Under the pieces are notes generated by a model. It saw only the letters and a list, made by a program, of their open reading frames with translations, had not been told where the DNA came from and did not search any database. A program made the position numbers and the translations under genes. This document shows, piece after piece, positions 27,001 to 40,700 of a stretch of DNA of 64,000 nucleotides (the stretch's first letter is position 1; each line of letters starts with the position of its first letter). Location of the stretch: contig CAMQGK010000334.1 in NCBI GenBank assembly GCA_947000775.1, positions 5,094,501 through 5,158,500 of the forward strand, given 5' to 3'. Origin of the DNA: Pterois miles (lineage: Eukaryota; Chordata; Actinopteri; Perciformes; Scorpaenidae).

Positions 27001-29629
27001 GTGGAGGGGGCAAGCTACAAATGTCACCCATAAGGGGGGATTTAATTAAAAATGACAGGGTCTGGCGCTGGAGACTGCAGCCACATATGCGCGGAATTTG
27101 GGCGCAGTGAAAGCAAGTGCCTATGATTTATAATTCAAGTAATGATCTGCACTCCTTTTAATTCTACGGCCAAAGAAAAAAATATCAAAAGGCCGCCTCT
27201 GTGAGGCTAATCCAATATGATATTTTTAAGGGCAGGCGGTCAATGGCTTTTTGAAAAGCCAGCTTCTCTGTCTCCCTTTCCACTTTTCTCTCTCTCCCCC
27301 ACTTGTCTGTCTTTCCCCATCTCCTTCTACCACTCCCTCCTTTCTCTCCCCTGCACTCTCCACTCTACAGTGCCTCACCCAACCCCCCCCCCCAGACACA
27401 GAGCGGGCTGTTATAATGGAAACATCCCGCTCTCTCCGCCTCCTGTTTCTCCCGCTAAGCTCTGTGCGCTTGGGGGAAATTGATTGTCTGGCGAGCCGAT
27501 CTGAACGCTTCCAGCTGATGGTAGAGCCAGTTAAGTCCTTTTTTATTGAGGGTATGAGGGATTTTTAATGGGAGTCGCATCAATGATCTGTGCAGCCACT
27601 CACATCTGCATGCAGGGGTTTTTGCTAAAACCCTCCTCGCCCTCTCATCCCAGCTGCTCTGCCACCCCAGTCCTCGCACCATATGCACACATGTGCCACT
27701 TTTGTATAAAGGACAGTGGATACAAATGACACGGCTCACCTCTACCTCACTGCCAGGTAATCCTCCTCCTGTGCTCTCACTCATTCTGCCTCTTTGAGGG
27801 GTGTATTCTGGTATTCAGCCTCCTGTTGAGAGCCCAGGTCACCTTACTCACAACCCCCCGTTCCACGTTGGCACAAACTGGGCCATGAACAATCAATCAC
27901 AGGGACCTGCTCAGCATGGTGACCTGAGTGTGCCCACTTCTGCAGCCAGACCCACTGTCTGCTTTCCTGCACCCCTTCTGGGCCTGGATGAACAATTGCC
28001 TTATTGAGGCCAAGAGCTGCACAGTGGTGGAAATTCAACACTTACTTCCCCCCTCCCCCTCTAAGGACAGAAAGGGGGCTATTATGTTCAAACATCCTCA
28101 TTATGAACCTCAAGTCAGACGCTGTGGTAGTCTTTCAATCAAAGGGTTTAACAGGTGGGGAAAGCGAAGAAGAGGGAGAGTCAGGCAGAGAGGGTCAGTA
28201 AGGAGGAGGGCAATGGGAAGACTGGAGACTGTTCTTTTTCTCTATTGATTTGAGTCCTGACTCCCACTGGCTGCTCCTCAATAAAGGACCCTGAGAGGAA
28301 GTGGGCTAATCCTGTGAAATTGGAAGGAGGGAATCGATTAAGACGACTGTTGAGGACTCCCTCCATTTCCCTCCCTTCCTCTCCATCTTTACTTTCTCTA
28401 ATTCTATTTTTTGCCGTTTCTCTTTGTCCTGCCTTTCACTTCACCTCTCTGTGAAACCTCATTAGTGAGCCCGGTTGAACCCCACTCAGCTGAAGAGCTT
28501 CCAAATGCACTTGGAGCTCTGTTTATATCTCTTGTTCCCTCTCTGTTTCACACACACCCATACAGCTCCATATGAAACACCCATACAGGCCAGATCTGAG
28601 GACAGAGGTAGCACCCAGTCACCTTGTTGTTTGTGACTCCTCTCCTCTGGAGGAGGCGATTGGAGTGTGAAGTTGAGCTGAGAAGTAGCTAATTGGCCAG
28701 TGAGAAGCTGAGAAGGAATGCTTTATTTTGTTGCCTTTCACTGGGCTGATTATAGGCCTGATACAATGCCCCACTGATGAAGAAGTACAGAATCTGCTAT
28801 TCCCACTAAGCCGCTCTAAGCTAAGGTAAAAACTGGTAGGTTAGTGCTCCTCTGCTCTCCATCCACCAGTCCTTTTAATCGGCTTGAGGTAGCTCGTAGC
28901 CCTGCCATGTAAACAAAGGCCACAAGGAGCGCTCAACAAGGAGGAAAGACCTTTTTTTCCCCTCATCAGAAAACAGACTCACGCTGTAAAAGACTTATCC
29001 AAAAGCTTCAACAAAATTAGGGAGAAATTCACCTTCCCGATGCCTGACTGCCGCAGCTCTCTCTAATCCCAAACTGGTTAGAACTAGCTTCGCCAGCTCT
29101 CTAACAGTTTTCAGCCCTGGCTCATCTCTGTCCCTTTACACCATTTTGTGAGTGGACAGAGGGTGGTGCTCGGGGAGCAAACAGAGCAGCTGTCATGCTT
29201 TACAGGCGACCAGCACAGCCAGGGCCAGACACTGTAAATGTTTACAGACCCTCAGGGTCACCCAGGGCCAGCGAGGCACGTTAAACACTGTCTGTTCAGC
29301 TCTGTTGCCACGACTGCACAATCAGCACAGCAAAACAGCCCCCCTCACAATGAGTAGCCAAACAACATGGCAATCCAAGGTCTAAGTGCAGAGCGAATGA
29401 AACTGTTTAGAATTCCTCGGAGTAGCGAGGGAACACCGTGACAAACAACAGAAACCGGAAAGTCTATTTTCCTTCACTTATTCACAGTCGGGGTTAACTA
29501 CCCGTTTCCATCATTCACCATGACTGATAGATTAAATACAAACAACAAACACAAGTCTGTCTCATTCCTTAGCTGTGGGGTGAGTTGAACTCCTGACCTC
29601 CATTGCTCCCTGTCACTTTGTTAACTCAC

Positions 29630-29726
29630 ATTTCCTTCCAAGGGCTTGCGGGGGCTCCAGGGTCTTGCTGGCACACACTGGGTGCTGGGGTGGAGGGTTT
29701 TGCCTCCTCTGCAGACAGGCCAGCAT
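29630..29726 (-). CDS. fam222a: FAM222A (aggregatin), start-codon exon, residues 1-33
   Basis: On the - strand, ATG at 29726-29724 opens MLACLQRRQNPPPQHPVCAS, and the exon ends ...GRK plus the first base of Cys33. This matches the vertebrate FAM222A N-terminus (MLACLQR.QN, then KCE before the RYP block). The donor T|GTGAGT at 29629 joins the exon to 12073 in phase, giving KCELVVPTHSPRYP across the junction. Together the exons total 1569 nt (522 codons plus stop). The start context is CTCGCCATGC, with G at -3. The exon was found by reading the frame on this strand; it is too short to stand out as a long open frame. Confidence 0.92.
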
Positions 29727-29772
29727 GGCGAGGTGGGCACAGTACTACAGCCGGGGGAGTTCTGCGGCCAAC
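29727..29772 (-). other. fam222a: fam222a 5' UTR part of exon 2 and its acceptor
   Basis: Just upstream of the start codon on the - strand is a strong acceptor, TTGCTCTTTTTCTGCTCCAG, ending at 29773. It is preceded by further pyrimidines. It leaves 46 nt of 5' UTR in the start-codon exon and shows that at least one more, non-coding exon lies upstream, at higher coordinates. Confidence 0.8.
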
Positions 29773-32700
29773 CTGGAGCAGAAAAAGAGCAAGAAGAGAA
29801 AGAGAGGAACGTTGAGTGAGTTAAGCAGGATGATTCGAGGTCAAAGCTCCATGGCCGTGTCCGGTAAGCCAGCAGGAGCTGGCTCTGGGCTAGATGGGCT
29901 CGGTTTCTCACCCAAGATTTAATTGGGAAAGCATGCCTACAGCTGCCTGCCCTCTCAGCTCTGTGTGCTGAATGATAAACACACACCTGCACTGGGGCAG
30001 CGCGGTTGACACGGGTTCAGAGCACAGTCCAGGCCAGTCACTCTGCAGCCTCAAACAGCACATCAACACAGCCATTCAACCGCATCTCCCCCATCTATGA
30101 AACCATCCTCAAAACAAACACAGAGGCGCACACAGAAAGTAGCAGTGCTCAGGCACATTCCTTCCAGGGCGGTGTGTGTGTGGTGATTGATGGTGTTATC
30201 TATGGACAGCAAAAAAATGGTAATGCTGAGAAAACAGCAGTCTGTCTGCAACAACTTAACATGCAACAGCTCTGGGGGACTGTCAGGAAAGGCCTGGGGA
30301 CAGAACGCTGTCTGGATGTATGTGTAGCTGCGTGCTGAACCGTATGGTTGTATGTGTCTGTGTGTGTGTGTGTGAAATGCGATGGGTTGGGAGGGGAGAC
30401 TGCCAACCGTACATCAGGACTAGTGACGGCACTAATCAATCTCCCTCTAGGCCATAAATCTCCAGCTCTACACTCCCCCTTTTCCCCACAGCCACCTTCA
30501 CTCTGGAACAGGGAGGCAGTTGCTGCTAGTTTCCTCTCAAAAAGCCCATCACAGCCCCAGTGGAAACACAGTTATATATAAATATATATATAAAAAAAAC
30601 CTACTGCTCCCTCACCAAGAACCCTCAACAATCGAGTAGTATAGTAGGTATCATTCATCAGCAACATACCAGTGTCACATAGCACAATGATGACTGATTA
30701 CTAAGTCTTCTGCTTGGATTATGTGCCAGATGAGAACAGCTGAAGCAAACCATTTAGGTCCAGAGAGTGTTTTTATATGATAAGGATCGAGATTCACTCT
30801 TCTATATTTCACTTAGCAGATATTGTTTGGGTTCCAGGAAACAATGTGCTCTTACTGTACTGAATGTAACACTGCAGATGCCCAGTCTCACCGTAAAAGC
30901 ATGGCTGTCTCTGCATGAAGCACCTTTAATCTTAGCTCTGCATGCATTTGAGTCCAAAATGCATCGATATTAAACACTATCGTTTCCATCTGGGTCGGTC
31001 TCCTCCCATATTAAAACAAAGAACAGAGGCAAATATTTCATCCGTGCTGTCAGCACCAGCGTCTCCTGCCATGATGCGTGGCAGATTATTGAAAAATGAT
31101 TTCTCATGCGCCTGTCACAGGCTTGTCCCCCGTTATTTATTTTCTCAGTGAATCACTAAATGAACATTTAGCCACCTGCCATCAGTCCATTACTTAGTTT
31201 TATAGATTATCATTTAAAGAAAGCAATTATAATGATTACGAGATAAATTAATGGTAGCCCATAAAGCGCCGGCTCCTGTTCTTTAGCACTTAAGGAATAA
31301 AGCAAAATATACTGTAGATCACCAGTGAAAAACATCAAAATATCAAACCACTAATAGAAGCACTCAATCAACCTAACCTTTACACATGACAACATGTTCC
31401 TGCAATAGTTGATCAAGGTGGTGAGGAGTTAAAAAACGACTTCCATGCCACATCTTTATGTGCAGTTTTATAGGACGTTGGTGCTGAAAAAGTTAAACAG
31501 AATCAAAGAATTCACATCCATTCAAGATGTTCTTTTAATTTCTCAAATGCCTACTTTTCAGACCATGCTAAATCATCTGACCTTGAACAACAAAAAATCT
31601 CTTCTGCACCCACTAAATGTGTTGACTCATAAAATGTAGATCATACCATTTAAAATAGAATTCAAAGCTGACTGGATTTTCATTAAGAGGTGCATTTGTA
31701 TAAACTTTAACAGCCCTCCTTACACAGATGGTGTGTAAAGTGCTTAAGTATGGATTGAGAGATGGAGGAAGGAAGCATGATAGACAACCACAACACAATT
31801 TACTGCCTATAATTAAGGTTGAATGACTTTCCTGGTCTGAATAGTTAAAAGATTAGAAGCAGGTGTTGCAGAAAAGAAACCCTGCAAAGAATTCAGTCTT
31901 TCACTCATGAAAAAGCTTGTTTTAATAAAACATTTTCACAAGACATTTAATTTGACCTCATACCCCGAGGCTCGTATAACACACTTAACACTCCAAGTCA
32001 AAAATATGTATTTTTAAAATGTGTCAGAAGCAGCACAAAGCAAGACTTTAAGCACAAACCTCACGGTGTGAAAATGGTGTTCACAAAAAAAAAAGTTTCT
32101 TCCTGATAAATGGAAGTAAATTAAATCTTTAGGCTCTTGTTAATTACACAGTTCACTCTCTCTCACACACACATGCTTCCACACAAAAACATTGCAGATG
32201 GAAGAGAGGGGCCACTCTATTTCTCGCCAGGTGCTCGAGCAAAAAAAGGTCGCTTGCAGTGCCATTTCCTCTCTCACACAGGCAGGCCTGGCCCAAACAC
32301 ACTGGCACTTTGAGCTCATTACTGGCTATTCACATAATCCTTTCTCTGTGTCCTCTCTCTGTGAGGATACTAATTTCACAACGAGCCTGTCCTCACAGCC
32401 CATTTGTTAAAAGATAGTGGTTGAGAGAGAGGAAAGGGACACATGGTGCGGATTGAGACTAAAAGCTAGTCTTAACGGGGGGATACCTCCACAGTTTTCC
32501 CCTCTCTGAAATGAAAGACAATCGCGTAACTACCCTCAATTTTTCTCCATTTGCTGCTCACCAAATGTATTCTGAGGCATTATACTTTGCTGAAAGAGGC
32601 CCACTTTTTTCAATTCAATTTCAAGAACCAATTTTCTCCTATTATTGACTTTAAGAGCGAGGCAGAAGGAGCAAGTCTTGTTTGTCATGTCCCCCTTTCC

Positions 32701-33273
32701 CCTCATCTCCTCCTATTAGGTTATTGTACTACTTAGCAGATGTCTATCAGAGGCAGGAAATTATCTCCAAACCAAAAACCCTGTGACCCATCATCCAACT
32801 GCCCTAAATACAGCCCGTCATGCCCAGGTCAATCCCTGTGAAGGTGCGGGTGTGAGCAAACGCAGCACTCGAAAACCCCCCTGCACTTCACTCACTCATC
32901 AAATCCACTCACAAGTCTCCTATTACACCAGCACGGGGATATCTCAAAAGCCAGGATGTCTATCGGCTCTTTCCCGTTCTGCTAACGCTGCTGCAGGGTT
33001 TGCGATGGGGGCGGAAGATCAGTCCCATGAGATGAGGGAATAAGCTGGAATCAAGAGGCGGTGGGCCTGGCAGAGGGCTATTTCTGAGTTAAAAGGTTCT
33101 TAAACTGCAGAGGAGATCAGAGGAGATGGCTCCCCGTGCCCAAAGCTGTCTGCCCAGATAAGCATCCTGCCAAGTGCGGGGTGTTACAGGGTGGTCATGG
33201 GTGAATAAACGTATGAGTGTATATGTGTGTTTTGAGCTACACAGAAAGAAAGAGTGAAGGAGGAGATACTGGG

Positions 33274-34185
33274 GCTGGGTATTGAACCTCAGTACTTCTT
33301 GTATGAGCTGAAATGAGTGTCAAAAACTGTATCAAAAGACGGTGTTTGGTCAGATTCAGACTTTTATCAGATTCCTGCATGCAAAGTTCTTGTATGGCTG
33401 CTTCTGTTTAGACAACATTTAAATGAACTTTGGCTTCTTTTGTCCAATAAAAATTGGGTTTAGTAGAAAAAAAAAACAGCCCGGTATCTTAGAAATTATG
33501 CTCATATTAGACATATCCGCACCCCAGGATATTTGTAGTGAAAGCACTGAGGTTGAAAGTGTCAGTGTGGTAGATGGGCATGTAGCATGTCAATCAACCA
33601 CCATATGCTTTAGGGCGTGGCTAACTTGTGATTGATGGGTCGCTACCACCATATTGTCTGGTCTGGGAGTTGTCCATGTTTTCGACATAGAAATATAAGC
33701 CTTTCACAGTGTGTTTTCAGTTCATTAAAGTTAATTGTAACATTTTGGTCACCTTAAAAAGTCTTATTCAGCGTTTGGTTGTACTTAGCTCTGTCCTCTT
33801 TGTGTCACTTCTGGTTGTAAAAAAATAAGACAGCGATGGCCAAAATGCCAAACTGGAAGATTACCATACCATGCTGTAACCATAATTTATCATAACCACC
33901 ATTTACATATTTTCACCGTACTGTACATACATGCAAAAATGCAAGAATTTCTTATTAGCATTAGATGTAGTAAAAAACGTCAGAAATGTTTTAAATAAAG
34001 GTTTTGCAGAATCGTCCAATATTAACATTCTTGTCTGCCGATAAAGGTGTTACCATGACACCAAGGTTAAACCATGCTAACATTTCTCAAAATAACATAG
34101 CGAAAAGGGTATAATTTTGGTATTGATGTTGAAACTCTAGCATTGTATCAGCATTGGTAGCAAAAACATATTTCCAGCCCAAGCT
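33274..34185. repeat. Possible degenerate DNA-transposon remnant
   Basis: The left edge reads GGGGCTGGGTATTGAACCTC. The right edge, reverse-complemented, reads CTTGGGCTGG and continues into CATCAATACC further in. The inverted GGGCTGG and GGTATTGA/CAATACC motifs resemble dispersed fish repeats that start GGGTATCGA. The interior has no frame. The call is weak and rests on the ends only. Confidence 0.35.
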
Positions 34186-34665
34186 AATATTATCCCTCAG
34201 TGACATTTATAGAAAGCCAATCGCTAAGCTTCTTCAGTGGTTAGACTGTCTTAGTTAAAGTGTCTCCAGTGAAGCTTCCCCTCCCAGTGGAGGACCAGCC
34301 GAGGACTGAGAGCCTGGCAGACAGCCTCCACAATGAGCGGAGGCGGGGCTTCGACCTAATTGAATGGTGACCCTGCCGTCTCACTGTGGGACGCCCCATG
34401 CAGTGCTTTTAACAAGCTGCTGTGTCTCCCCTCTTAATAAGCCCAAACAAGTTAATCCAATCGACACACTCAAACCCTTTCTTTTTCTTTAACAAGGCAC
34501 TGCCTCTACCCCCTTAATCCCCGGCTCCCCCTTCTCCGTCACCATACCGTCACATGAATGGAGGCAGAGTGAAAGGCTCCATTAGGAGGGACTGGCAGTA
34601 AACCCCCTCAGCTCGGCACTTTCCACACATCCGTACTAAACAATTTGCACTCATACTGTATGTTT

Positions 34666-34666
<1 letters not shown>

Positions 34667-34760
<94 letters not shown>
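34667..34760. repeat. (AC)47 microsatellite
   Basis: A perfect dinucleotide run of 94 bp in fam222a intron 1. Open frames across it (Cys-Val repeats) are artefacts. Confidence 0.97.
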
Positions 34761-34762
<2 letters not shown>

Positions 34763-36229
34763 CCACATATGCTTGATATATGAAACTGGTCCACTTGGAC
34801 ATGGCACACAATGAGAAGGTTATGTTTGCCGACCCTGATCCACACACCAACAACAAAACACACAAACAAAAATTCTGAGGGGACGTTTGCCGACAGGCAC
34901 GCACTCTGGGACATAAAAAAGGCATTGTTAACAAACCCTCCCAGCTCCACAAACAAGAGCCACTGATTCCCTAACAATACAAGCCCCTGGATGCACTCAC
35001 CCACCAGCTCTGCACAACCTCACACCAGCACAATAAATAACCTGCACAACAAAAGGCCATTGTGTGTAAAAGCCTACAGTTTAGGCATTATTGCCATGAT
35101 ATACAGCGTTGGAATAACATATTGGCAGCTGATTCTTATATATATACGAGGCAGCATGTCACTGTTATTGGGGCTTATACAGCCTTGTATGCTGTGCAGT
35201 CATATTTACAAGAGGTTTCTCTGCAGATGAAGGGCATCTTGGCAAAAACACTCAGCTGTTAGCTTTCTATATTCCAGTCAGCTTCAATAGCTTCACCCAT
35301 GGGATGAAGGGTGAGGAATGTCTGGCAGTCCAATAGCAGCGAGTCGTCTGTCATCTCTAATCAAAACACGCCTGCCTAGACTAATGTCAACCCTGTAATA
35401 GCAATGAGAACTAATTGACTTCACAGCCAACTGCTGCATCTTTGTGCCGGGCGAGGTTTCATTAATGGTAAATAACGGGTTCAGGAGGCAGCGAGTCTGC
35501 ATGACTGTGTGGCAACCACGTTCAAAGTGTAGAAAATGCAAAGAGCTGAAGTCAAGCAAACTGAGATGAATGAAATTTAGATCCAGATTCATACAGAGAC
35601 CCAACTCAGGCTGGGTGGATGTGTTACAAATATTAGGATGATGACTATTGAAGGTATGAGTATTATTACAGTCACTAAATCTGAGCAGCAGTCTGAAGGT
35701 AAAATTTAAGCCAGGTAGTGCTCCATGTCCACATGTCCCATGGTCCTGTCCTCTCCTGGCACGGCCCATGCTGCACCACAGATTCATAACATACAACCTT
35801 GCGTGATTTTGAAAGCAGATATTTGAAACACTGCAGCAGACTTGTTCCTCTACTATCATGGCTACCTCCCAAACTAGTGAGGAAAACACTGCAATCTTAG
35901 GAAACAACCAGAGATGGCAATTCTCTGAAGTATTACATGTGCAGCTTTTGGTAGAGTTCATCACAGAATCAGTTATGTAAGTCTCTGCATACTGCTCTTT
36001 TTACACCTACACAATAGGTGAGCAGTGCACAGGGGCATGTAGTGAGCTATAAGCCCTGATCAGCTTGACCTTGACATGTCCAATTTACAGACAAGTGCCC
36101 TGAGCATATAAGGGTTATGTGGGATTGCAAGGAAATGTTTGTTGACCTTGTTATGAAGTATATCTTTGCCACCTATATGTGTCAAATACAGTATACAAAT
36201 ATATATAGTATATAGTTTGTATATATATT

Positions 36230-36532
36230 GGGGGCGGCAGTAGCTCAGTCCGTAAGGACTTGGGTTAGGACGCGGAGGACGCCGGTTCAAGTCCCCCATG
36301 GACCAAGACCAACTGGTTGCTGGAGAGGTGACAGTTTACCTCTTGGGCACTGCCGAGGTGCCCCTGAGCAAGGCACCAAACCCCCAACTGCTCTGGGCGC
36401 TTGTCAGGAGCAGCCCCCTCACTCTGACATCTCTCCATTGACGCATGTATATGTACTGTGTGAACAACAGAGTGTAAAACTGAATTTCCCCACTGTGGGA
36501 CTAATAAAGGAATATCTTCTTCTTCTTCTTCT
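36230..36532 (+). repeat. tRNA-derived SINE, full-length copy 1
   Basis: The 5' head is tRNA-like: GGGGCGGCAGTAGCTCAGTC holds an A box (TAGCTCAG) and GGTTCAAGTCC is a B box, so an RNA polymerase III promoter is visible. The body contains GTGCCCCTGAGCAAGGCACC. The tail is CCCCACTGTGGGACTAATAA followed by AGG and (CTT)n, of the kind shared with a partner LINE. It is inserted in AT-rich simple sequence. It is closely similar to the copy at 62508 and in the same orientation. Confidence 0.9.
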
Positions 36533-36715
36533 ATATGTACATATACATATATATATGCTGTATATATACACATATACATACACATATATACAGTACATGC
36601 ATACTATATATACACACAGTGTATGTATGTATGTATGTATGTATGTATGTATGTATATACACACACACACACACACACACACATACACACACATCACACA
36701 CACACACACAAATGA
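36533..36715. repeat. Compound microsatellite (TATA/CATA, GTAT, CA)
   Basis: Immediately after the SINE come TATACATA-type repeats, then about ten GTAT units (36618-36657), then (CA)n with CATACA interruptions. It probably expanded from the SINE tail and flanking AT sequence. Confidence 0.9.
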
Positions 36716-37698
36716 GCATGGAAAACCATTTAATTGAAACCAACTTTAAACTCATTAGGCTTGAAGCCCAACAACACTGAACAATAAAAACATTGTGACA
36801 AGAGTCTAAATGCACAGTACATCACAAGAAATATAATCTTCCATTTGTAGCTTTAAAAAACAGCACATATTTTCTTGTATTTATCAAAAATTGAGCAAAG
36901 AGCAATGAGATATAAAACACCACTATAACAAACAAGTCATAATTGACATGTAGCCTTGTATTTATGATTATCTGTGTGTTCTGAGCACCAATCACCAGTG
37001 TGAAACCCAACACATGCACGCAATCCCATGCTGGGAGAGTCCCCTCGGTAAAATCTGTTGGTTTCCACCAAAGTGCTCTTACAACACGACTGAGCCTCTG
37101 TGCTCCTGATGATGCCAGAGAGGGACTTTGAGCAATGAGAGTGTGGCTTAAGATTGTCAGACAAACCACAGGGGAAACACATCCTCTCCTCCTCTTATTG
37201 CTTCAGCCTTTGTTGCGTTGTTTTGCGAGGCAGCAGCATCAGTTGTCATCTAATACCACTTTCACGCAGAAGCCCTGTGACTGTTGTGACATATTGAACA
37301 GATGTGGAGGGTAGCCATGGAGTTTAGACTGAACTGTTGATCACAGATAGGAGGACTGCTGTTGGCAAAGTACCTCTGCAAAGGACAATGTAAATTCATT
37401 GAATTTCACTGAATGCATTAATACATTTGTGCCCAAAGACTATATTTTAGTATGAAAAATGCCACATTTGTTCTGAATGGTCAAAAGTCTTGCAATTTTG
37501 TATGATCATACTATGTGCAAGTATCTAACAGTACAGCAATAGTACAACTAGACCACATGAAAAATAACACTTTTGATAATAGTCAAAGTCAGGATTTTTG
37601 AAAAATGAGGAAAATGCCAACATTGTTGGTTAAATGTTTCCCATATGAAATGTATTGTACTACACGAGAGGAGGGGGGCGGGGACCCGGGGGGCCCCC

Positions 37699-37778
37699 TG
37701 TACACTGACAGTTAAACAGAGTGTAAATTGAATTTCCCCACTGTGGGACTAATAAAGGTAGATCTTCTTCTTCTTCTA
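37699..37778 (+). repeat. 5'-truncated SINE tail, same family
   Basis: ACAGAGTGTAAATTGAATTT followed by CCCCACTGTGGGACTAATAA, AGG and (CTT)n matches the 3' end of the SINE at 36230. The tRNA head is missing. A G/C-only patch (37670-37697) sits at its 5' edge and may be a collapsed or rearranged head. Confidence 0.8.
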
Positions 37779-40700
37779 TACCAAACAGTTTGACTGGTTT
37801 TGAAAATGTTTGCATATTTATGATTAGGCAAGCCCAGAAAACACTTAAAATTTTCAGTTGCTGGTACAAATGGGTTAAATAGTAATCTAATATCACTCTA
37901 AATACAGAGGTTTTTTGCAGCAGATGCAACCTCACCAGGCAAGACGTTCCAACATAAATCATAAACCCTCCACACCTACTTCAGCCAAATGTGAAAAATG
38001 AGCTGTGCTTTCTTGGTTTTCATGCTAGGATTTATATTCCCCCAGTAAACCTTATTACACACCATTTGTAAAGCATTGTTGATATTGCAAAATTTCTTAT
38101 CCCAATGTGACACAATCCTTTATTGTCTCAGACAGGTCCATTCACGGCTTAACACAACAACAATAAAACAAGGGCTCTTTTTTTCCTCCTCTACCCATCC
38201 TGTGGTGGCTCACTTGAATATTCAAACAGTGTTCATTGTCTTTTTGTGTTGTGTTCATTGTTTGTTGTGCTGTCATTCCTCAGCTTGGCTCCTGAACTTC
38301 AAAGAAAGGCTTATGTCAATTTTATGATGAAATGGAGTGAGCAGGCGAGAGAAAAGAGAGAGAGGGGGAGAAATTCTTCACGCAAAATGGCCCAGCCTCG
38401 AAATGTATGCTTATTAATGGGTGTTCAATAAATCAATGGAATATAATTAAATTCAAACAATGTGATTTCTTCTCTGACTTGCCGAAGCCCGACTCCAAAC
38501 ATCGCTCTCTGCAGGGCCTAAGGTGACCCCAATTCCCATGGTCCAAAGGACGACTCCGCCGTCTTTCACTGGAGGGTGTCAGAGATCCAATAGTCAGTCA
38601 TGCATAACATTAGTGTGTTGTGAAGCCCACAAGGCAATCAAATAGTGCACCGTCGAAATGTTGACACTGATCTCATTTGATATATTTGAAGTGTGACAAA
38701 GCCATTTTTGCTCTGCTGGATATTACGGACTATAAAAGAGAGGATGACACAAGTGCTCACAGCAAAGCTTGCTGGGGAAAAAGGAAGCAGGCGTTTTTCT
38801 CCACATATTCTCTCCACATTGCAGTTTCTGTCACTGAGACTCGGTAAGCCTTTCCCTTCACTCCATAATGTGCACTATCCAGCTGTTGTCATCCCGCTCC
38901 CTCTCAAAGCCGGCCCTGACCATGCCAGCAGAGGGAATCCAATTGGACAGTGGGAGGTGAGTCTGCGGTTGGTAATCACCTGCTGGCTAAAGGCACAGAT
39001 GGCACAAACAGCAGCAAGATGTTGTCGTGCAGCAGCAATCCAAGAAGTCTTTCTGACAGGCCGACAGACAAACACAGAAACCTGAGAAACCCACAGTGAG
39101 CTGAGGAATCGCAGCATGCAGATTTGATGCAGAAACCTGGCAACCAGTGAGCTACCTGAAGTGGAAAGAGTTAAAGCATCGATCTTGTGTTTTCACAGAC
39201 AAGGTCTTAGTGTCACTGCTCAGTGATTGGGGAAAGTGAAAAAATGGACAGGTCGTAATGATTTAAAATGGTAGACGCTTTCCATGACAAAAGCAGCCCG
39301 ATAAGAGCTCCTGTTATCAGCAAATTTGACCAGCCACGGAGAGAATTGAAAAGCGAGGTCATCGTGGAGATAACAGCAATATGTGGAGACTGATTATCTT
39401 TTCCTTCTCAAGTATTTTGGATACATTTCATCACTCCTATGATTTATTATTGTTAGACCATAGATACGCTTTCCTGTTTCAGGTCTCAGAATGCGGCTGG
39501 TCTCCAGATTTACTCTTGGGCTACCATGACTTTAAATCTTCTGACACACTGGAGACAGTCAATTTAAGTTTCCACCGGGATTAACAGAAGATATATGCTG
39601 ATACATTTAGCTACAACAGTTTGAGCGGACGTGCAACTGTCTAACAGAGCCTGTTAGCTTTTCTCTCTCGCCTAGATGAAGGAAGTTGGACGAAGTCGTT
39701 TAGTTTATTGATGTTGCTAGCAGGGATTTTTTTTATGGTAGTCAAGGCTCCCAACACATCAAACATATCAGAGTAAAAATGCCCCGGAGACATCCCTCTT
39801 CCTGAAGACTCCCCAGCAGATGAGCTCCTTCTGCTCTGTGTGTTACTGCTCGGTGCCTTGGTTTGTCCTTCACAAGAGACAGGTAACACTGCCAAGACCC
39901 AGTAATTAGTGCAGATGGAGACTGTAATACTCTCTTCCCCTCCCTGCAGAAATGCCAAGGGAGGCAATCTATAAATTCCTGCATATTAATGCAATTTAAA
40001 ACCACTCCAGACACCTTGCTGGAGGCAGGTGATAAAAAGGTGAAAGGCAGACTATCTGGCACACAGCTGCTGATATGTCAGTGACATCAGTCCTGTCTCA
40101 GCAACTTCCTGGCCCAACACACACACCAAAATAACTTGATAATCTATCTCCTTTCCCAGAAAACGTTCTCTGAATCCTGACCTTAGGCCTTACAACTGGG
40201 TCTCTCTATCAATAATTAAATGGTAATCTAAAAACCCATTTTAGTTGGGTCATCTTTCTGCGCCATTGTCCCTGCTTCTCTTCTTCCTCCGTCTATTTTT
40301 TCCTCTTTCTGTAAGATCTAGTTAGAGATTCCATTAGCATGAGAGAGCAGGCTGGTAATTGTCTTCACCCTACTGAGTGATCCCTGGATAGAGGATTAAG
40401 GCGGAGAGAAAGCCCTATTTCAACTCAGAGCACAGATGCTGCCCAAAGCCACCCACTCCAGATTAGATTAGACTGCAGAGGGATGAAACCGACTTGTAAC
40501 TTCAAGCAACATTATACAGAGAGCGTGGACAGGGGGAGAAACTTTTGTTAACCTTTCACCACCGGCTGTGACCCCCCTTCATTTTCTTTTTTCTCTCCCC
40601 TTTTTGGAAATTTTCTTTATAATCTACTAATATGCTTTTCTGTTGAAAATAGGGATTGAGGGAAGGCAGCTTATAATTTCTCTCTCTCTCTGATATACAC

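Noticed and set aside
34608..35004. Cys-Val repeat frames across the (AC)n tract (also at 43722-44090, 48686-49124 and 59085-59665)
   Set aside because: Microsatellites have no stop codons in these frames, so the open frames are artefacts.
36230..36310. tRNA gene call at the SINE head
   Set aside because: The A and B boxes are present, but the cloverleaf is degenerate and fused to a SINE body and tail. It is a SINE promoter, not a functional tRNA. The same holds at 62508.
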